From contig CACZTL010000025.1 of the NCBI GenBank assembly GCA_902784165.1, positions 1 through 40,256 on the forward strand: a DNA stretch of 40,256 nucleotides, in the 5' to 3' direction. The notes under the pieces are model-generated. The model was not told the origin of the DNA. It saw only the letters and a program-made list of their open reading frames with translations, and searched no databases. Position numbers and translations under genes: made by a program. Positions 25,432-33,216 of this stretch are shown here, in pieces. The stretch is from an uncultured Lachnospiraceae bacterium (GTDB lineage: Bacteria > Bacillota > Clostridia > Lachnospirales > Lachnospiraceae). Positions within the stretch are counted from its first letter, which is position 1; each line of letters starts with the position of its first letter.

Positions 25432-26718
25432 TTACTGCGCCTTCCGTCCAAGGAGGGGCTCAGCCTCAGCAGCGTTGCCGTATTCAAGCAGCGGGTCGGC
25501 ATTACCCTCTACGGATTCTTTTGTTATCACACACTTGCTTACAGATGTATCGGACGGTATGTTGAACATAACATCGGACATAACATTTTCAAGGATGGCG
25601 CGAAGCCCTCGTGCTCCGGTCTTCCTCTCGAAGCTTTTCCTTGCTATGGCCTTCAATGCATCGTTAGTAAATTCAAGCTTTACATTATCCATTTCAAAAA
25701 GCGTCTGGTACTGCTTGACTATCGAATTCTTAGGCTCCGTAAGTATCTTGATAAGTGACTCCTCATCAAGCGTATCAAGTGCCACAACGACAGGTATACG
25801 ACCGATAAACTCAGGTATAAGACCAAACTTTATAAGATCCTGCGGCAGTGTTTTATGGAAAAGCTCTCCTGTATCCTGAAGAATCCTTTCCTTTAATTCA
25901 GAGCCGAATCCTATCGTATTCTTGCCGAGTCTGTTCTCGATAACCTTATCAAGACCGTCAAATGCTCCGCCGCATATAAAAAGGATATTGGTGGTATCCA
26001 GAGTAATAAGCTCCTGCTGCGGATGCTTCCTTCCGCCCTGCGGCGGCACACTCGCCTCTGTTCCCTCAAGTATCTTAAGAAGCGCCTGCTGGACGCCCTC
26101 TCCTGACACATCTCTGGTGATCGACACATTTTCGCTTTTTTTGCATATCTTATCGATCTCATCGATGTAAATGATACCGGTCTGCGCCTTTTCGACATCA
26201 TAGTCAGCTGCCGTCAGGAGCTTAAGAAGTATATTTTCAACGTCCTCGCCCACATATCCGGCCTCTGTCAGCGTAGTGGCATCGGCTATGGCAAAGGGAA
26301 CATTTAACATCTTAGCCAGGTTCTGCGCAAGAAATGTCTTACCCGAACCCGTAGGGCCCATCAAAAGTATATTGCTTTTTTGTATTTCAACCCCGCTCTG
26401 CTTTCCGTACAGTATTCTTTTATAATGATTGTATACTGCAACTGCCAGAGCTTTTTTCGCGTCATTTTGCCCTACTACGTACTCATCCAGATATTCCTTG
26501 ATCTCATGGGGCTTTAACAGATTAATACCTGCCGGCTCACTCTCGCCTGTTCCTTCTGTGTATACACCAAGCTCCTCATGAAGGATATCCAGGCAAACAT
26601 TTACACACTCATTGCATATAAAAACGTTATTGGGTCCCTGTATAAGCTTCTCTACGGCGCTTTGCCTTTTATTGCAAAAGGAGCATCTGAGCTCGTCTCC
26701 ATTTACTCGTCCCGCCAT
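25432..26718 (-). CDS. clpX: ATP-dependent Clp protease ATPase subunit ClpX
   Basis: AAA+ unfoldase partner of ClpP. It is 428 residues. The N-terminal C4 zinc domain has C12, C15, C35 and C38, Walker A is GPTGSGKT (121-128), and Walker B is [10 protein letters not shown]. The ClpP-docking IGF loop is seen in NTIGFGSEL and the pore region in [16 protein letters not shown] lies 5 nt before ATG 26718. It is separated from clpP by 82 nt that include a 14-bp hairpin. Confidence 0.97.
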   Translation of the reverse strand: MAGRVNGDELRCSFCNKRQSAVEKLIQGPNNVFICNECVNVCLDILHEELGVYTEGTGESEPAGINLLKPHEIKEYLDEYVVGQNDAKKALAVAVYNHYKRILYGKQSGVEIQKSNILLMGPTGSGKTFLAQNLAKMLNVPFAIADATTLTEAGYVGEDVENILLKLLTAADYDVEKAQTGIIYIDEIDKICKKSENVSITRDVSGEGVQQALLKILEGTEASVPPQGGRKHPQQELITLDTTNILFICGGAFDGLDKVIENRLGKNTIGFGSELKERILQDTGELFHKTLPQDLIKFGLIPEFIGRIPVVVALDTLDEESLIKILTEPKNSIVKQYQTLFEMDNVKLEFTNDALKAIARKSFERKTGARGLRAILENVMSDVMFNIPSDTSVSKCVITKESVEGNADPLLEYGNAAEAEPLLGRKAQ

Positions 26719-26765
26719 TATTACCTCCGGTTCGTCTTTGCAAATGTAATCTCTTAATTGTCGAA

Positions 26766-26798
26766 ATAAGGGACCATGAAACTATCATAGTCCCTTAT
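26766..26798 (-). terminator. 14-bp hairpin between clpP and clpX (attenuator-like)
   Basis: Arms 26766-26779 and 26785-26798 pair over 14 bp with one G-U on the minus-strand RNA, loop of 5 nt, just 2 nt after the clpP stop. What follows on the minus strand is TTCGACAATT, not a proper T-tract. It could be a leaky terminator, an RNA-processing site or a 3'-end stabiliser of clpP RNA. Confidence 0.55.
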
Positions 26799-26800
26799 CT

Positions 26801-27406
26801 TTATTCTTCGTTTATTTTATCTCTGTTCTCTACAACCTTATCAATAAGACCGTACGCAAGAGCCTCCTGCGCATCCATATAGTTGTCACGCTCGGTATCT
26901 CTGTCGATCTCTTCTATAGACCTGCCGGTATTCTCGGCAAGTATGCGGTTTAACTTGTTTCTGGTCTTTAAGATATTCTCGGCTACTATACGTATCTCAG
27001 TTTCCTGACCTCTGGCACCGCCTGAAGGCTGGTGTATCATGATCTCGGAATTAGGAAGCGCAAGACGCTTACCCTTGGTTCCGCCCGCAAGAAGGAAAGC
27101 TCCCATGCTCGCAGCCATACCTATACATATAGTAGAAACATCACACTTAATATAACGCATAGTATCATAAATAGCAAATCCCGCAAACACGGAACCGCCC
27201 GGTGAGTTTATGTAAAGATTAATATCCTTTGAAGGATCCTCTGACTCAAGGAATAAAAGCTGCGCAACTATTACGCTCGCGCTCGCATCATTAACCTCCT
27301 GGTCAAGAAAAATGATCCTGTCTTTTAACAGACGTGAATAAATATCATAGGAGCGCTCTCCTCTGCTCGTCTGTTCTATGACGTAAGGCACCAGTGACAT
27401 ATCCAT
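26801..27406 (-). CDS. clpP: ATP-dependent Clp protease proteolytic subunit
   Basis: Tetradecameric serine peptidase used by ClpX and ClpC. It is 201 residues with catalytic triad S100 (GMAASMG), H125 (IHQPSGG) and D174 (DTERDNYM), matching the family spacing. GGGGG lies 7 nt before ATG 27406; a second ATG two codons later is possible. It begins 19 nt after trigger factor on the same strand. It is the only clpP in the window and would serve both ClpX and ClpC. Confidence 0.97.
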   Translation of the reverse strand: MDMSLVPYVIEQTSRGERSYDIYSRLLKDRIIFLDQEVNDASASVIVAQLLFLESEDPSKDINLYINSPGGSVFAGFAIYDTMRYIKCDVSTICIGMAASMGAFLLAGGTKGKRLALPNSEIMIHQPSGGARGQETEIRIVAENILKTRNKLNRILAENTGRSIEEIDRDTERDNYMDAQEALAYGLIDKVVENRDKINEE

Positions 27407-27425
27407 AATAAAACCCCCTTAAATA

Positions 27426-29087
27426 TCAGGCTTCCTTATCAGCAGCCTTTTTAGCAGTAGTCTTCTTTGCTGTCGTCTTTTTAGCAGCGGGCTTTTCTTC
27501 CTTTTCGCCTTCAGCTGCCTTTTTTGTTGTTGTCTTCTTAGCTGTTGAAGTCTTCTTTGCGGCAGGCTTCTTTTCTTCCTTTTCTTCAGCCTTATCCTCA
27601 GTCTTCTTTGCCGTTGTCTTTTTAGCTGTCGTCTTCTTGGCAGCAGGCTTTTCTTCAGCATCTTCGGACTTCTCGTCCGCCTTCTTCGCTGTCGTCTTCT
27701 TAGCTGTTACCTTCTTTGCTGTTGTTTTCTTTTCTTCTTTTTCTTCTTTTTCTTCTTTATCGGCCTTAGTGCTCTTTGAAGTCTTCTTTTCAGCCTTCTT
27801 TGCTACTTCCTTAGCCTCGGATGTAACTATATCAAGTGCCTTGCGGATAACTATATCCTCACGAAGAAGTTCCTTGCCCTCATCGTCAAGCATTACCTCA
27901 AACTCATCGGCTTCTAAGTTGTAATTCTTCGCATTCTTCTCAAGCTCTGCCTTATACTCCTCGTCTGAAGCTTCAAGCTTTTCTGCCTTTGCTATCGCCT
28001 CAAGAACGAGTCTTTGCTTAAGTCTCTTTTCAGCATCGGGCTTTAAGTTCTCCATGAACTTTTCAGCAGTGATGTTCATATACTTAAGGTACTGGTCAAA
28101 TGTCATACCCTGCTGCGTAACATTTCTCTCGATATCACCGGCCATCCTCTGAACCTGCGTATCGATAAGCGCCTGAGGAAGCTCAAGCTCGCAATCCTCT
28201 ATGATGATATCAAGAGCCTCTCTCTCTTTCTTGTTTTTAGCGCTTGTTTCCTTCGCCTCTGTGAGATTCTTCTTTATATTCTCTTTGTAAGCATCAAGAC
28301 TGTCATATCCGTTATCCTCAGCAAACTCATCATTAAGCTCGGGGAGCTGCTTCTCCTTGATCTCCTTAAGTGTTACCTTAAACACGGCATCCTTGCCCTT
28401 AAGAGCTGAAGCATGATACTCATCCGGGAACTTAACCTTTACATCTCTTTCCTCACCTATGTTCATACCGATCAGCTGATCTTCAAAGTTGTCGATAAAT
28501 GTGTGAGATCCTATAGTAAGCGGATAATCTGTTCCCTTTCCGCCCTCAAACGGAACTCCGTCTATGGTTCCCTCAAAGTCGATAGTCGTAAGATCCTTAT
28601 CCTGAACAGGACGGTCTGTAATCTCTACGTTACGGGCATTAGTGTTCTGAACCTTCTTAAGCTCGTCTTCAACCTCTGCATCCGTAACCTTTGTATCCTG
28701 CTTCTCTACCTCTACGCCTTTGTACTTGCCGAGCTTTACCTCAGGCTTAACAGCAACCTCTGCCGTAAATACAAGAGGCTTTTCCTCATCCATCTTCACT
28801 ACCTTAAGAGAAGGCTTGGAAACAATATCAAGATCCGACTCTGCCTTTGCCTTTTCATAAAGCTCGGGAACTACCTCGTTTACTGCTTCATCATGGAAAA
28901 ATGTCTTTCCGTACATCTTCTCAATGATCTTTCTGGGGGCCTTTCCCTTTCTGAATCCGGGAATGCTGATCTTTCCCTTATTCTTATCATAGGCCTTTTG
29001 TACTCCCTTCTCAAACTCCTCGGCTGTTGCCTCGATAGTAAGGCGGTACATATTTTTCTCGCTCATCTGCTCGACTTTAACATCCAT
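27426..29087 (-). CDS. tig: Trigger factor with long lysine-rich C-terminal tail
   Basis: Ribosome-bound chaperone and peptidyl-prolyl isomerase. The ribosome-docking signature GFRKGKAP is at 44-51, the FKBP-type PPIase domain lies around 150-245 (GTDYPLTIGSHTFIDNFEDQ), and the C-terminal chaperone arms extend to about residue 429. Normal trigger factors end here (about 430 residues). This one continues for about 124 residues made of KKTTAKK, PAAKK and EEKEEKK repeats, like histone H1 tails. The frame is open and unbroken into the tail, and the stop is 19 nt before clpP, so the tail is probably genuine. GGAGGAG lies about 10 nt before the ATG. Confidence 0.95.
   Translation of the reverse strand: MDVKVEQMSEKNMYRLTIEATAEEFEKGVQKAYDKNKGKISIPGFRKGKAPRKIIEKMYGKTFFHDEAVNEVVPELYEKAKAESDLDIVSKPSLKVVKMDEEKPLVFTAEVAVKPEVKLGKYKGVEVEKQDTKVTDAEVEDELKKVQNTNARNVEITDRPVQDKDLTTIDFEGTIDGVPFEGGKGTDYPLTIGSHTFIDNFEDQLIGMNIGEERDVKVKFPDEYHASALKGKDAVFKVTLKEIKEKQLPELNDEFAEDNGYDSLDAYKENIKKNLTEAKETSAKNKKEREALDIIIEDCELELPQALIDTQVQRMAGDIERNVTQQGMTFDQYLKYMNITAEKFMENLKPDAEKRLKQRLVLEAIAKAEKLEASDEEYKAELEKNAKNYNLEADEFEVMLDDEGKELLREDIVIRKALDIVTSEAKEVAKKAEKKTSKSTKADKEEKEEKEEKKTTAKKVTAKKTTAKKADEKSEDAEEKPAAKKTTAKKTTAKKTEDKAEEKEEKKPAAKKTSTAKKTTTKKAAEGEKEEKPAAKKTTAKKTTAKKAADKEA
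27429..27800 (-). repeat. Low-complexity repeat region coding the Lys/Ala/Thr-rich tail of trigger factor
   Basis: Codes residues of about 430-553 of tig. Motifs of the form AAKKTTAKKTTAKK recur four times with spacers rich in Glu, Asp and Lys (KADEKSEDAEE, KTEDKAEEKEE, AAEGEKEEK). The tandem nature suggests slippage or recombination can change its length between strains. Confidence 0.85.
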
Positions 29088-29174
29088 AGTCGTAACGCTC
29101 CTCCTTGAAATTAAGCTGCATAATATTTTAAAAATGATTAACGTGCATAGGCTCGGTTAATCACGCATTTGGTT

Positions 29175-29180
29175 ATTATA
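29175..29180 (-). promoter_or_regulatory. Candidate -10 box for the tig-clpP-clpX-lon-engB series
   Basis: A TATAAT on the minus strand, about 88 nt upstream of the tig ATG in an AT-rich region. No good -35 lies 16-18 nt further upstream. No CIRCE or CtsR site was seen. Confidence 0.35.
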
Positions 29181-29225
29181 TCATATATAAAAAATGATTG
29201 CTATACTTTTTTTGTGAGTTAGTTC

Positions 29226-29254
29226 TTTACTATATTCGGATTTTATTTTATACT
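29226..29254 (+). promoter_or_regulatory. Candidate dacA promoter
   Basis: -35 TTTACT (29226-29231), a 17-nt spacer and -10 TATACT (29249-29254). A degenerate repeat lies between it and the dacA start. Confidence 0.45.
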
Positions 29255-29262
29255 TTATTGTA

Positions 29263-29298
29263 TGTCAAACAGGGACACACTTTCCCCCATCTGACACA
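29263..29298. repeat. Degenerate single-unit palindromic repeat in the dacA leader
   Basis: TGTCAAACAGGGACA (29263-29277) and TCTGACACA (29290-29298) carry the family ends and part of the core. The right half of the core has drifted. Confidence 0.6.
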
Positions 29299-29331
29299 TA
29301 AAGTTAATTATTAAAAGGTTATAAGAATATA

Positions 29332-30792
29332 ATGAAGATTTCACGTTTTATCAAAAAAACAATCGCTCCTTTACTAATGCTTTCTGCGATCACCGCTCCG
29401 GCTGCCTTTGCATCCGCCCCTGCGCTTACATTTGCAGAAGAAGTCGTGGCTCAGGACACTGCAAAAGAAGCCGCAGAAAACGCAGAAAGCACCGGGACAC
29501 AGTCCGAACCTGAAAAGGATCTCTATATCCCGCAGGCTCCGGATATTTATTCCGGCTCAGCTATTCTTATGGATGCTGACACGGGAGCTATCCTGATGGA
29601 TAAAAACTCACATGAGAGAAATTATCCGGCCAGCACCACAAAGATCCTTACCGGGCTTATAGTTACGTCAAATGCCCAGTTAAGCGAAAAGCTGGTCGTA
29701 TCCGAGGCTGCTGCCTCTTCTGTCGAAACCGGAGATGCAAGCTTAAACAGCAAAGCGGGTGAGGAATTCAGTGTAGACCAGGCACTCCACGGGCTTTTGC
29801 TCCATTCCGCAAATGAGCTGGCATTTGCACTTGCCGAACACGTCGGAGGCTCGGTTGAAGGCTTTGCAGAGCTGATGAATAAGGCTGCCGAAGACGCCGG
29901 CGCCCTTGATACACATTTTGTAAATGCAAGCGGGCTTTACGACGATAATCATTATTCGACGGCATACGATATGGCGCTGATCGCAAGGGAATGCTTTAAT
30001 AATCCTACCTTCCTCGCTATAGATTCCGAAACGAATTACCAAATACCGGCGACTAATCTCACAAGCGAGCCTCGTTCATTTGCCAATCGAAACCTGCTCC
30101 TTCCCGGCATGAATTACGAATACAGATATTGCGTCGGCGGGAAAACAGGATATCTTCCCGAGGGCGGACACACTTACGTTTCGTACGCACAAAAGGACGG
30201 TATGCGGCTCATAGCAGTCTGCTTCGAATCAGGCGCCGACGAGCGTTTCTCAGATGCCCGCACCATGTTTGAGTGGGGCTTTAACAACTTTTCAAAGGTC
30301 TCGCTTACGGGAACGGAAGTTGTCGCACCGTATTCAGATACCTCATATCTTAATTCCGGCAGATTTAATTCCGGCAACATAACGCAGAGCCTAAACGCAA
30401 CCTATGTAACACTACCCGATGGCGCTTCCCTTGCGGATGTTAAAGCCGGACCCGACCCCGATCACACGACAACGGTTGAAGATAACACATTGGTAAATGT
30501 TCCGATTGCCTTCAAATACGGTGATTTCACAGCCGGAACCGCCGATCTTACATATCGCAAAGCAAACACCGCACAGACAAGCAACGTAATGCTGCCCTCC
30601 GTAAATCCGGAAAATGCAGCCAACACACAAACAGCCACATCGGTGAATAACCCGTTTGTAATTGATCTGCGCATACTCATCGGTATAGGACTCGGTCTGC
30701 TTGCCATATTTATCATATGGGCCGTGGTTAACGGAGTGCGAAAGAGAAGGGAAAGAAACGCTCTTTATAAAAGTCGTAAGCGACACTTTTAA
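29332..30792 (+). CDS. dacA: D-alanyl-D-alanine carboxypeptidase (PBP5-like)
   Basis: Low-molecular-mass penicillin-binding protein that trims the terminal D-Ala of peptidoglycan stem peptides outside the membrane. It is 486 residues. An N-terminal signal peptide ends around AFASA (24-28). Catalytic motifs are S101-x-x-K104 (ASTTK), S159-A-N161 (HSANE) and K271-T-G (GGKTG). An Ala/Glu-rich linker lies before the domain. A C-terminal membrane helix (about 448-466) with basic end NGVRKRRERN anchors it, rather than the amphipathic helix of E. coli PBP5. The ribosome binding site is weak (AAAAGG 13 nt before ATG). A strong terminator follows the gene. Confidence 0.93.
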   Translation: MKISRFIKKTIAPLLMLSAITAPAAFASAPALTFAEEVVAQDTAKEAAENAESTGTQSEPEKDLYIPQAPDIYSGSAILMDADTGAILMDKNSHERNYPASTTKILTGLIVTSNAQLSEKLVVSEAAASSVETGDASLNSKAGEEFSVDQALHGLLLHSANELAFALAEHVGGSVEGFAELMNKAAEDAGALDTHFVNASGLYDDNHYSTAYDMALIARECFNNPTFLAIDSETNYQIPATNLTSEPRSFANRNLLLPGMNYEYRYCVGGKTGYLPEGGHTYVSYAQKDGMRLIAVCFESGADERFSDARTMFEWGFNNFSKVSLTGTEVVAPYSDTSYLNSGRFNSGNITQSLNATYVTLPDGASLADVKAGPDPDHTTTVEDNTLVNVPIAFKYGDFTAGTADLTYRKANTAQTSNVMLPSVNPENAANTQTATSVNNPFVIDLRILIGIGLGLLAIFIIWAVVNGVRKRRERNALYKSRKRHF

Positions 30793-30819
30793 TTATTAAA
30801 CTGTATAAATCAGGCACTT

Positions 30820-31050
30820 CTACTCATCAAACTCAACTACTACAAAGAAACCCCTCGGGGTTTCTTTTATTTCTTTTACGATGCCTTCCGTAGAGCTTAG
30901 CCGTTCTGCTTTTGAATAATTTGCCGACATGGCCACAGCAGGATCTATAGTATAGTAATAATTGGCCGCTACCTTGCCTTCGATAACCTTCACCTTCTGG
31001 CCTTCCGTCACAAGACCTGAACGAACCATTGTAAAATCCATAGTGCGCAT
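30820..31050 (-). CDS. Small conserved-looking protein downstream of recG, unknown function
   Basis: A 76-residue soluble protein with no recognised domain. AAAGGAG lies 6 nt before ATG 31050, a strong indication that it is translated. The pattern MDFTMVRSGLVTEGQKVKVIEGKVAANYYYTIDP then KEIKETPRGFFVVVEFDE suggests a small beta-rich fold. It follows recG on the same strand with a palindromic repeat between them. Its 3' end contains, on the other strand, the dacA terminator. From memory, similar short proteins occur in other Lachnospiraceae; function unknown. Confidence 0.65.
   Translation of the reverse strand: MRTMDFTMVRSGLVTEGQKVKVIEGKVAANYYYTIDPAVAMSANYSKAERLSSTEGIVKEIKETPRGFFVVVEFDE
30844..30877 (+). 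terminator. Intrinsic terminator of dacA, inside the 3' end of the opposing gene
   Basis: AAAGAAACCCC (30844-30854) pairs with GGGGTTTCTTT (30857-30867), leaving a CTCG-type tetraloop when the tight inner pairs open, followed by the T-rich TTATTTCTTTT. It is 52 nt past the dacA stop and lies wholly within the coding sequence of the convergent gene 30820-31050. Confidence 0.8.
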
Positions 31051-31065
31051 GATATGCTCCTTTCA

Positions 31066-31135
31066 AGTGTGTCAGAAGGGGACAGTCCCTTTTTGTCAGG
31101 ACTGACACAAAGGGACTGTCCCCTTTTGACACACT
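31066..31135. repeat. Palindromic repeat, full dimer copy
   Basis: Arms 31066-31098 and 31103-31135 (33 bp each) pair with two mismatches around GGAC. The core is GGGGACAGTCCC. The right end touches the recG stop codon (31135-31137), and the left end lies 15 nt before the start of the small downstream gene. Confidence 0.95.
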
Positions 31136-33201
31136 CATAAACTCACTCTGTCATTAATTCCGTCTCTGTACCTGACCATCTCTTCCCTGACCCCTGCATT
31201 TTCCTCACTTTCCAACTCCGGATCCTCATCAAGCAGCTCTCCCGCAATCCTCACCGCTTCTTCTAACAGTGCGCGGTCTGCTGCCGGATCTCCGATGGTA
31301 AATCCGATATCCCCGCTCTGCCTAAGACCGAAAAAATCTCCCGGTCCTCTCAGTTCAAGATCCTTTTCGGCTATTACAAATCCGTCATTGGTTCCTGCCA
31401 TTATTTCAAGACGCTCCTTTGTGTCGCCCCGTTCATTATCCGACACAAATATGCAATAAGATTCCTCGCTTCCACGACCCACGCGTCCTCTTAGCTGATG
31501 GAGCTGTGAAAGCCCGAACCTCTCCGCGTTCTCGATCATCATAACAGTTGCGTTGGGTACATTTACACCCACCTCTATTACAGTCGTGGAAACAAGAACA
31601 TCGAGCTCTCCTCCCGCAAAAAGTCTCATAATCTCCTGTTTCTCCTCCGGCGGGAGCTGACCGTGCATAACTCCTATACGCACATTGCTTCCAAGCTCGC
31701 CTTTAAGTATTTTTGCATAGTCTGTTACATTTTCACCGTTATAGCCTTCACTCTGCTCGATCATGGGGCATATTACATAAATCTGCCTGCCCTCGGAAAT
31801 CTTTTTTTTGATAAATGAGTAGGCTTTCGGCCGGTAACCGGTATCAACCACCGCGTTTTTTATGGGCTTTCTGCCCGCAGGAAGCCCGTCAATTACGGAA
31901 ATGTCCAGATCGCCGTAAAGGATCCACGCAAGGGTTCTCGGGATAGGCGTAGCGCTCATAACAAGGACATTGGGCACGTCATCTTCCGACTTGTCTTCAA
32001 GCGCCCTGCGCTGTCCTACGCCGAAACGATGCTGCTCATCAATTATTACAAGCCCGAGACTTTTATACTTAGGAGCCGCCTGAAAAAGAGCATGCGTGCC
32101 GACTATTACACTCGCCTCGCCGCTTATCATACCGGCATAGATCTTATTTTTCTCGCTTTGTTTAAGAGACCCCATCAGAAGCTCTGCGCGTATATCAAGG
32201 CCGAACCTTTCGATAAGCGAAGTTATCTCCTTGTATTCCTGCGCGGCAAGAACCTCGGTAGGCGCCATAAGCGCCGCCTGATACCCTGAAAAACAGGCAT
32301 TAAACAAGGCAAGTGCGGCAACGATCGTCTTCCCCGATCCGACGTCACCCTGCAAAAGCCTGCTCATCGGGGCATCCGATTCCATATCGGCGCTAATCTG
32401 CTCCCATGCTCTTGTCTGGGCATTAGTCAGATCGTAGGGAAGGCCGCTTATGATCTTTTCAATAAACGGCGACTTTTTGATCACATACTTTGTTTTCACA
32501 TCCTCGTTTTGCTTCTTTCTTGTAATAACAGAAAGTGAAAACAAAAAAAACTCATCAAACTTAAGTCTTTCGATCGCCGCGCGTACATCTTCCTTTGCTT
32601 CCGGGCGGTGTATTTTAATCAGTGCCTCACTTCTTTTAAGTATACCGGATGACTTAATAAGCTTTTCGGGCAGATATTCCGTATCTGATATATCTTCCGC
32701 TTCAAATGCAGCATCTACCGCAGCCCGCACTGCATTTTGCGAGAGCCCCTTCGTAAGAGAATAAACCGGCAAGAGTTTGCGCTCCAGCTCATCATATTCT
32801 CCCGGACTGATCATTTTAGGCTGCTCGATGGCAAGCTCATTTTTTTTAAATGAAAGCATGCCGCGGAATACAAAACGCATACCCTTTTTAAGCTTTGTAC
32901 CGATATAAGGTGAGTTGTACCATTTGCACTTAATGCCCTGTCCTTTTGCATCACGCACGATCACCGTAACCACACTGAAGCTTCCGGCCCGGTAAATTCC
33001 CGGCTTACCAGAAACAACAGCTTCAACGCTTATTATGCTGCCGGCAAGAGAGGTTTCTATCTGCGCAATAAAAAGAGGCTTTTCATATACCTCATAGGTT
33101 CGCGGGTAATATCTTAAAAGATCTCCCGTGTCGTATATGCCAAGCCTGTTAAACAATTTATTTTTCTTTTGTCCTATGCCTTTTATGTCTGTGACCAGCA
33201 T
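31135..33201 (-). CDS. recG: ATP-dependent DNA helicase RecG
   Basis: Branch-migration helicase that rescues stalled forks and processes recombination intermediates. It is 688 residues. An N-terminal wedge/OB-fold domain (GIGQKKNKLFNRLGIYDTGDLLRYYPR near the start) is followed by Walker A GDVGSGKT (285-292), the DEQH box (VIIDEQHRFG) and SATPIPRTLA (motif III). The C-terminal part carries QLRGRVGRG and LELRGPGDFFGLRQSG. AAGG lies 8 nt before ATG 33201, 15 nt after fakA. The order Asp23-FakA-recG is a common Firmicutes arrangement. Confidence 0.97.
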   Translation of the reverse strand: MLVTDIKGIGQKKNKLFNRLGIYDTGDLLRYYPRTYEVYEKPLFIAQIETSLAGSIISVEAVVSGKPGIYRAGSFSVVTVIVRDAKGQGIKCKWYNSPYIGTKLKKGMRFVFRGMLSFKKNELAIEQPKMISPGEYDELERKLLPVYSLTKGLSQNAVRAAVDAAFEAEDISDTEYLPEKLIKSSGILKRSEALIKIHRPEAKEDVRAAIERLKFDEFFLFSLSVITRKKQNEDVKTKYVIKKSPFIEKIISGLPYDLTNAQTRAWEQISADMESDAPMSRLLQGDVGSGKTIVAALALFNACFSGYQAALMAPTEVLAAQEYKEITSLIERFGLDIRAELLMGSLKQSEKNKIYAGMISGEASVIVGTHALFQAAPKYKSLGLVIIDEQHRFGVGQRRALEDKSEDDVPNVLVMSATPIPRTLAWILYGDLDISVIDGLPAGRKPIKNAVVDTGYRPKAYSFIKKKISEGRQIYVICPMIEQSEGYNGENVTDYAKILKGELGSNVRIGVMHGQLPPEEKQEIMRLFAGGELDVLVSTTVIEVGVNVPNATVMMIENAERFGLSQLHQLRGRVGRGSEESYCIFVSDNERGDTKERLEIMAGTNDGFVIAEKDLELRGPGDFFGLRQSGDIGFTIGDPAADRALLEEAVRIAGELLDEDPELESEENAGVREEMVRYRDGINDRVSL

Positions 33202-33216
33202 CTTTAAAACCTTGTG

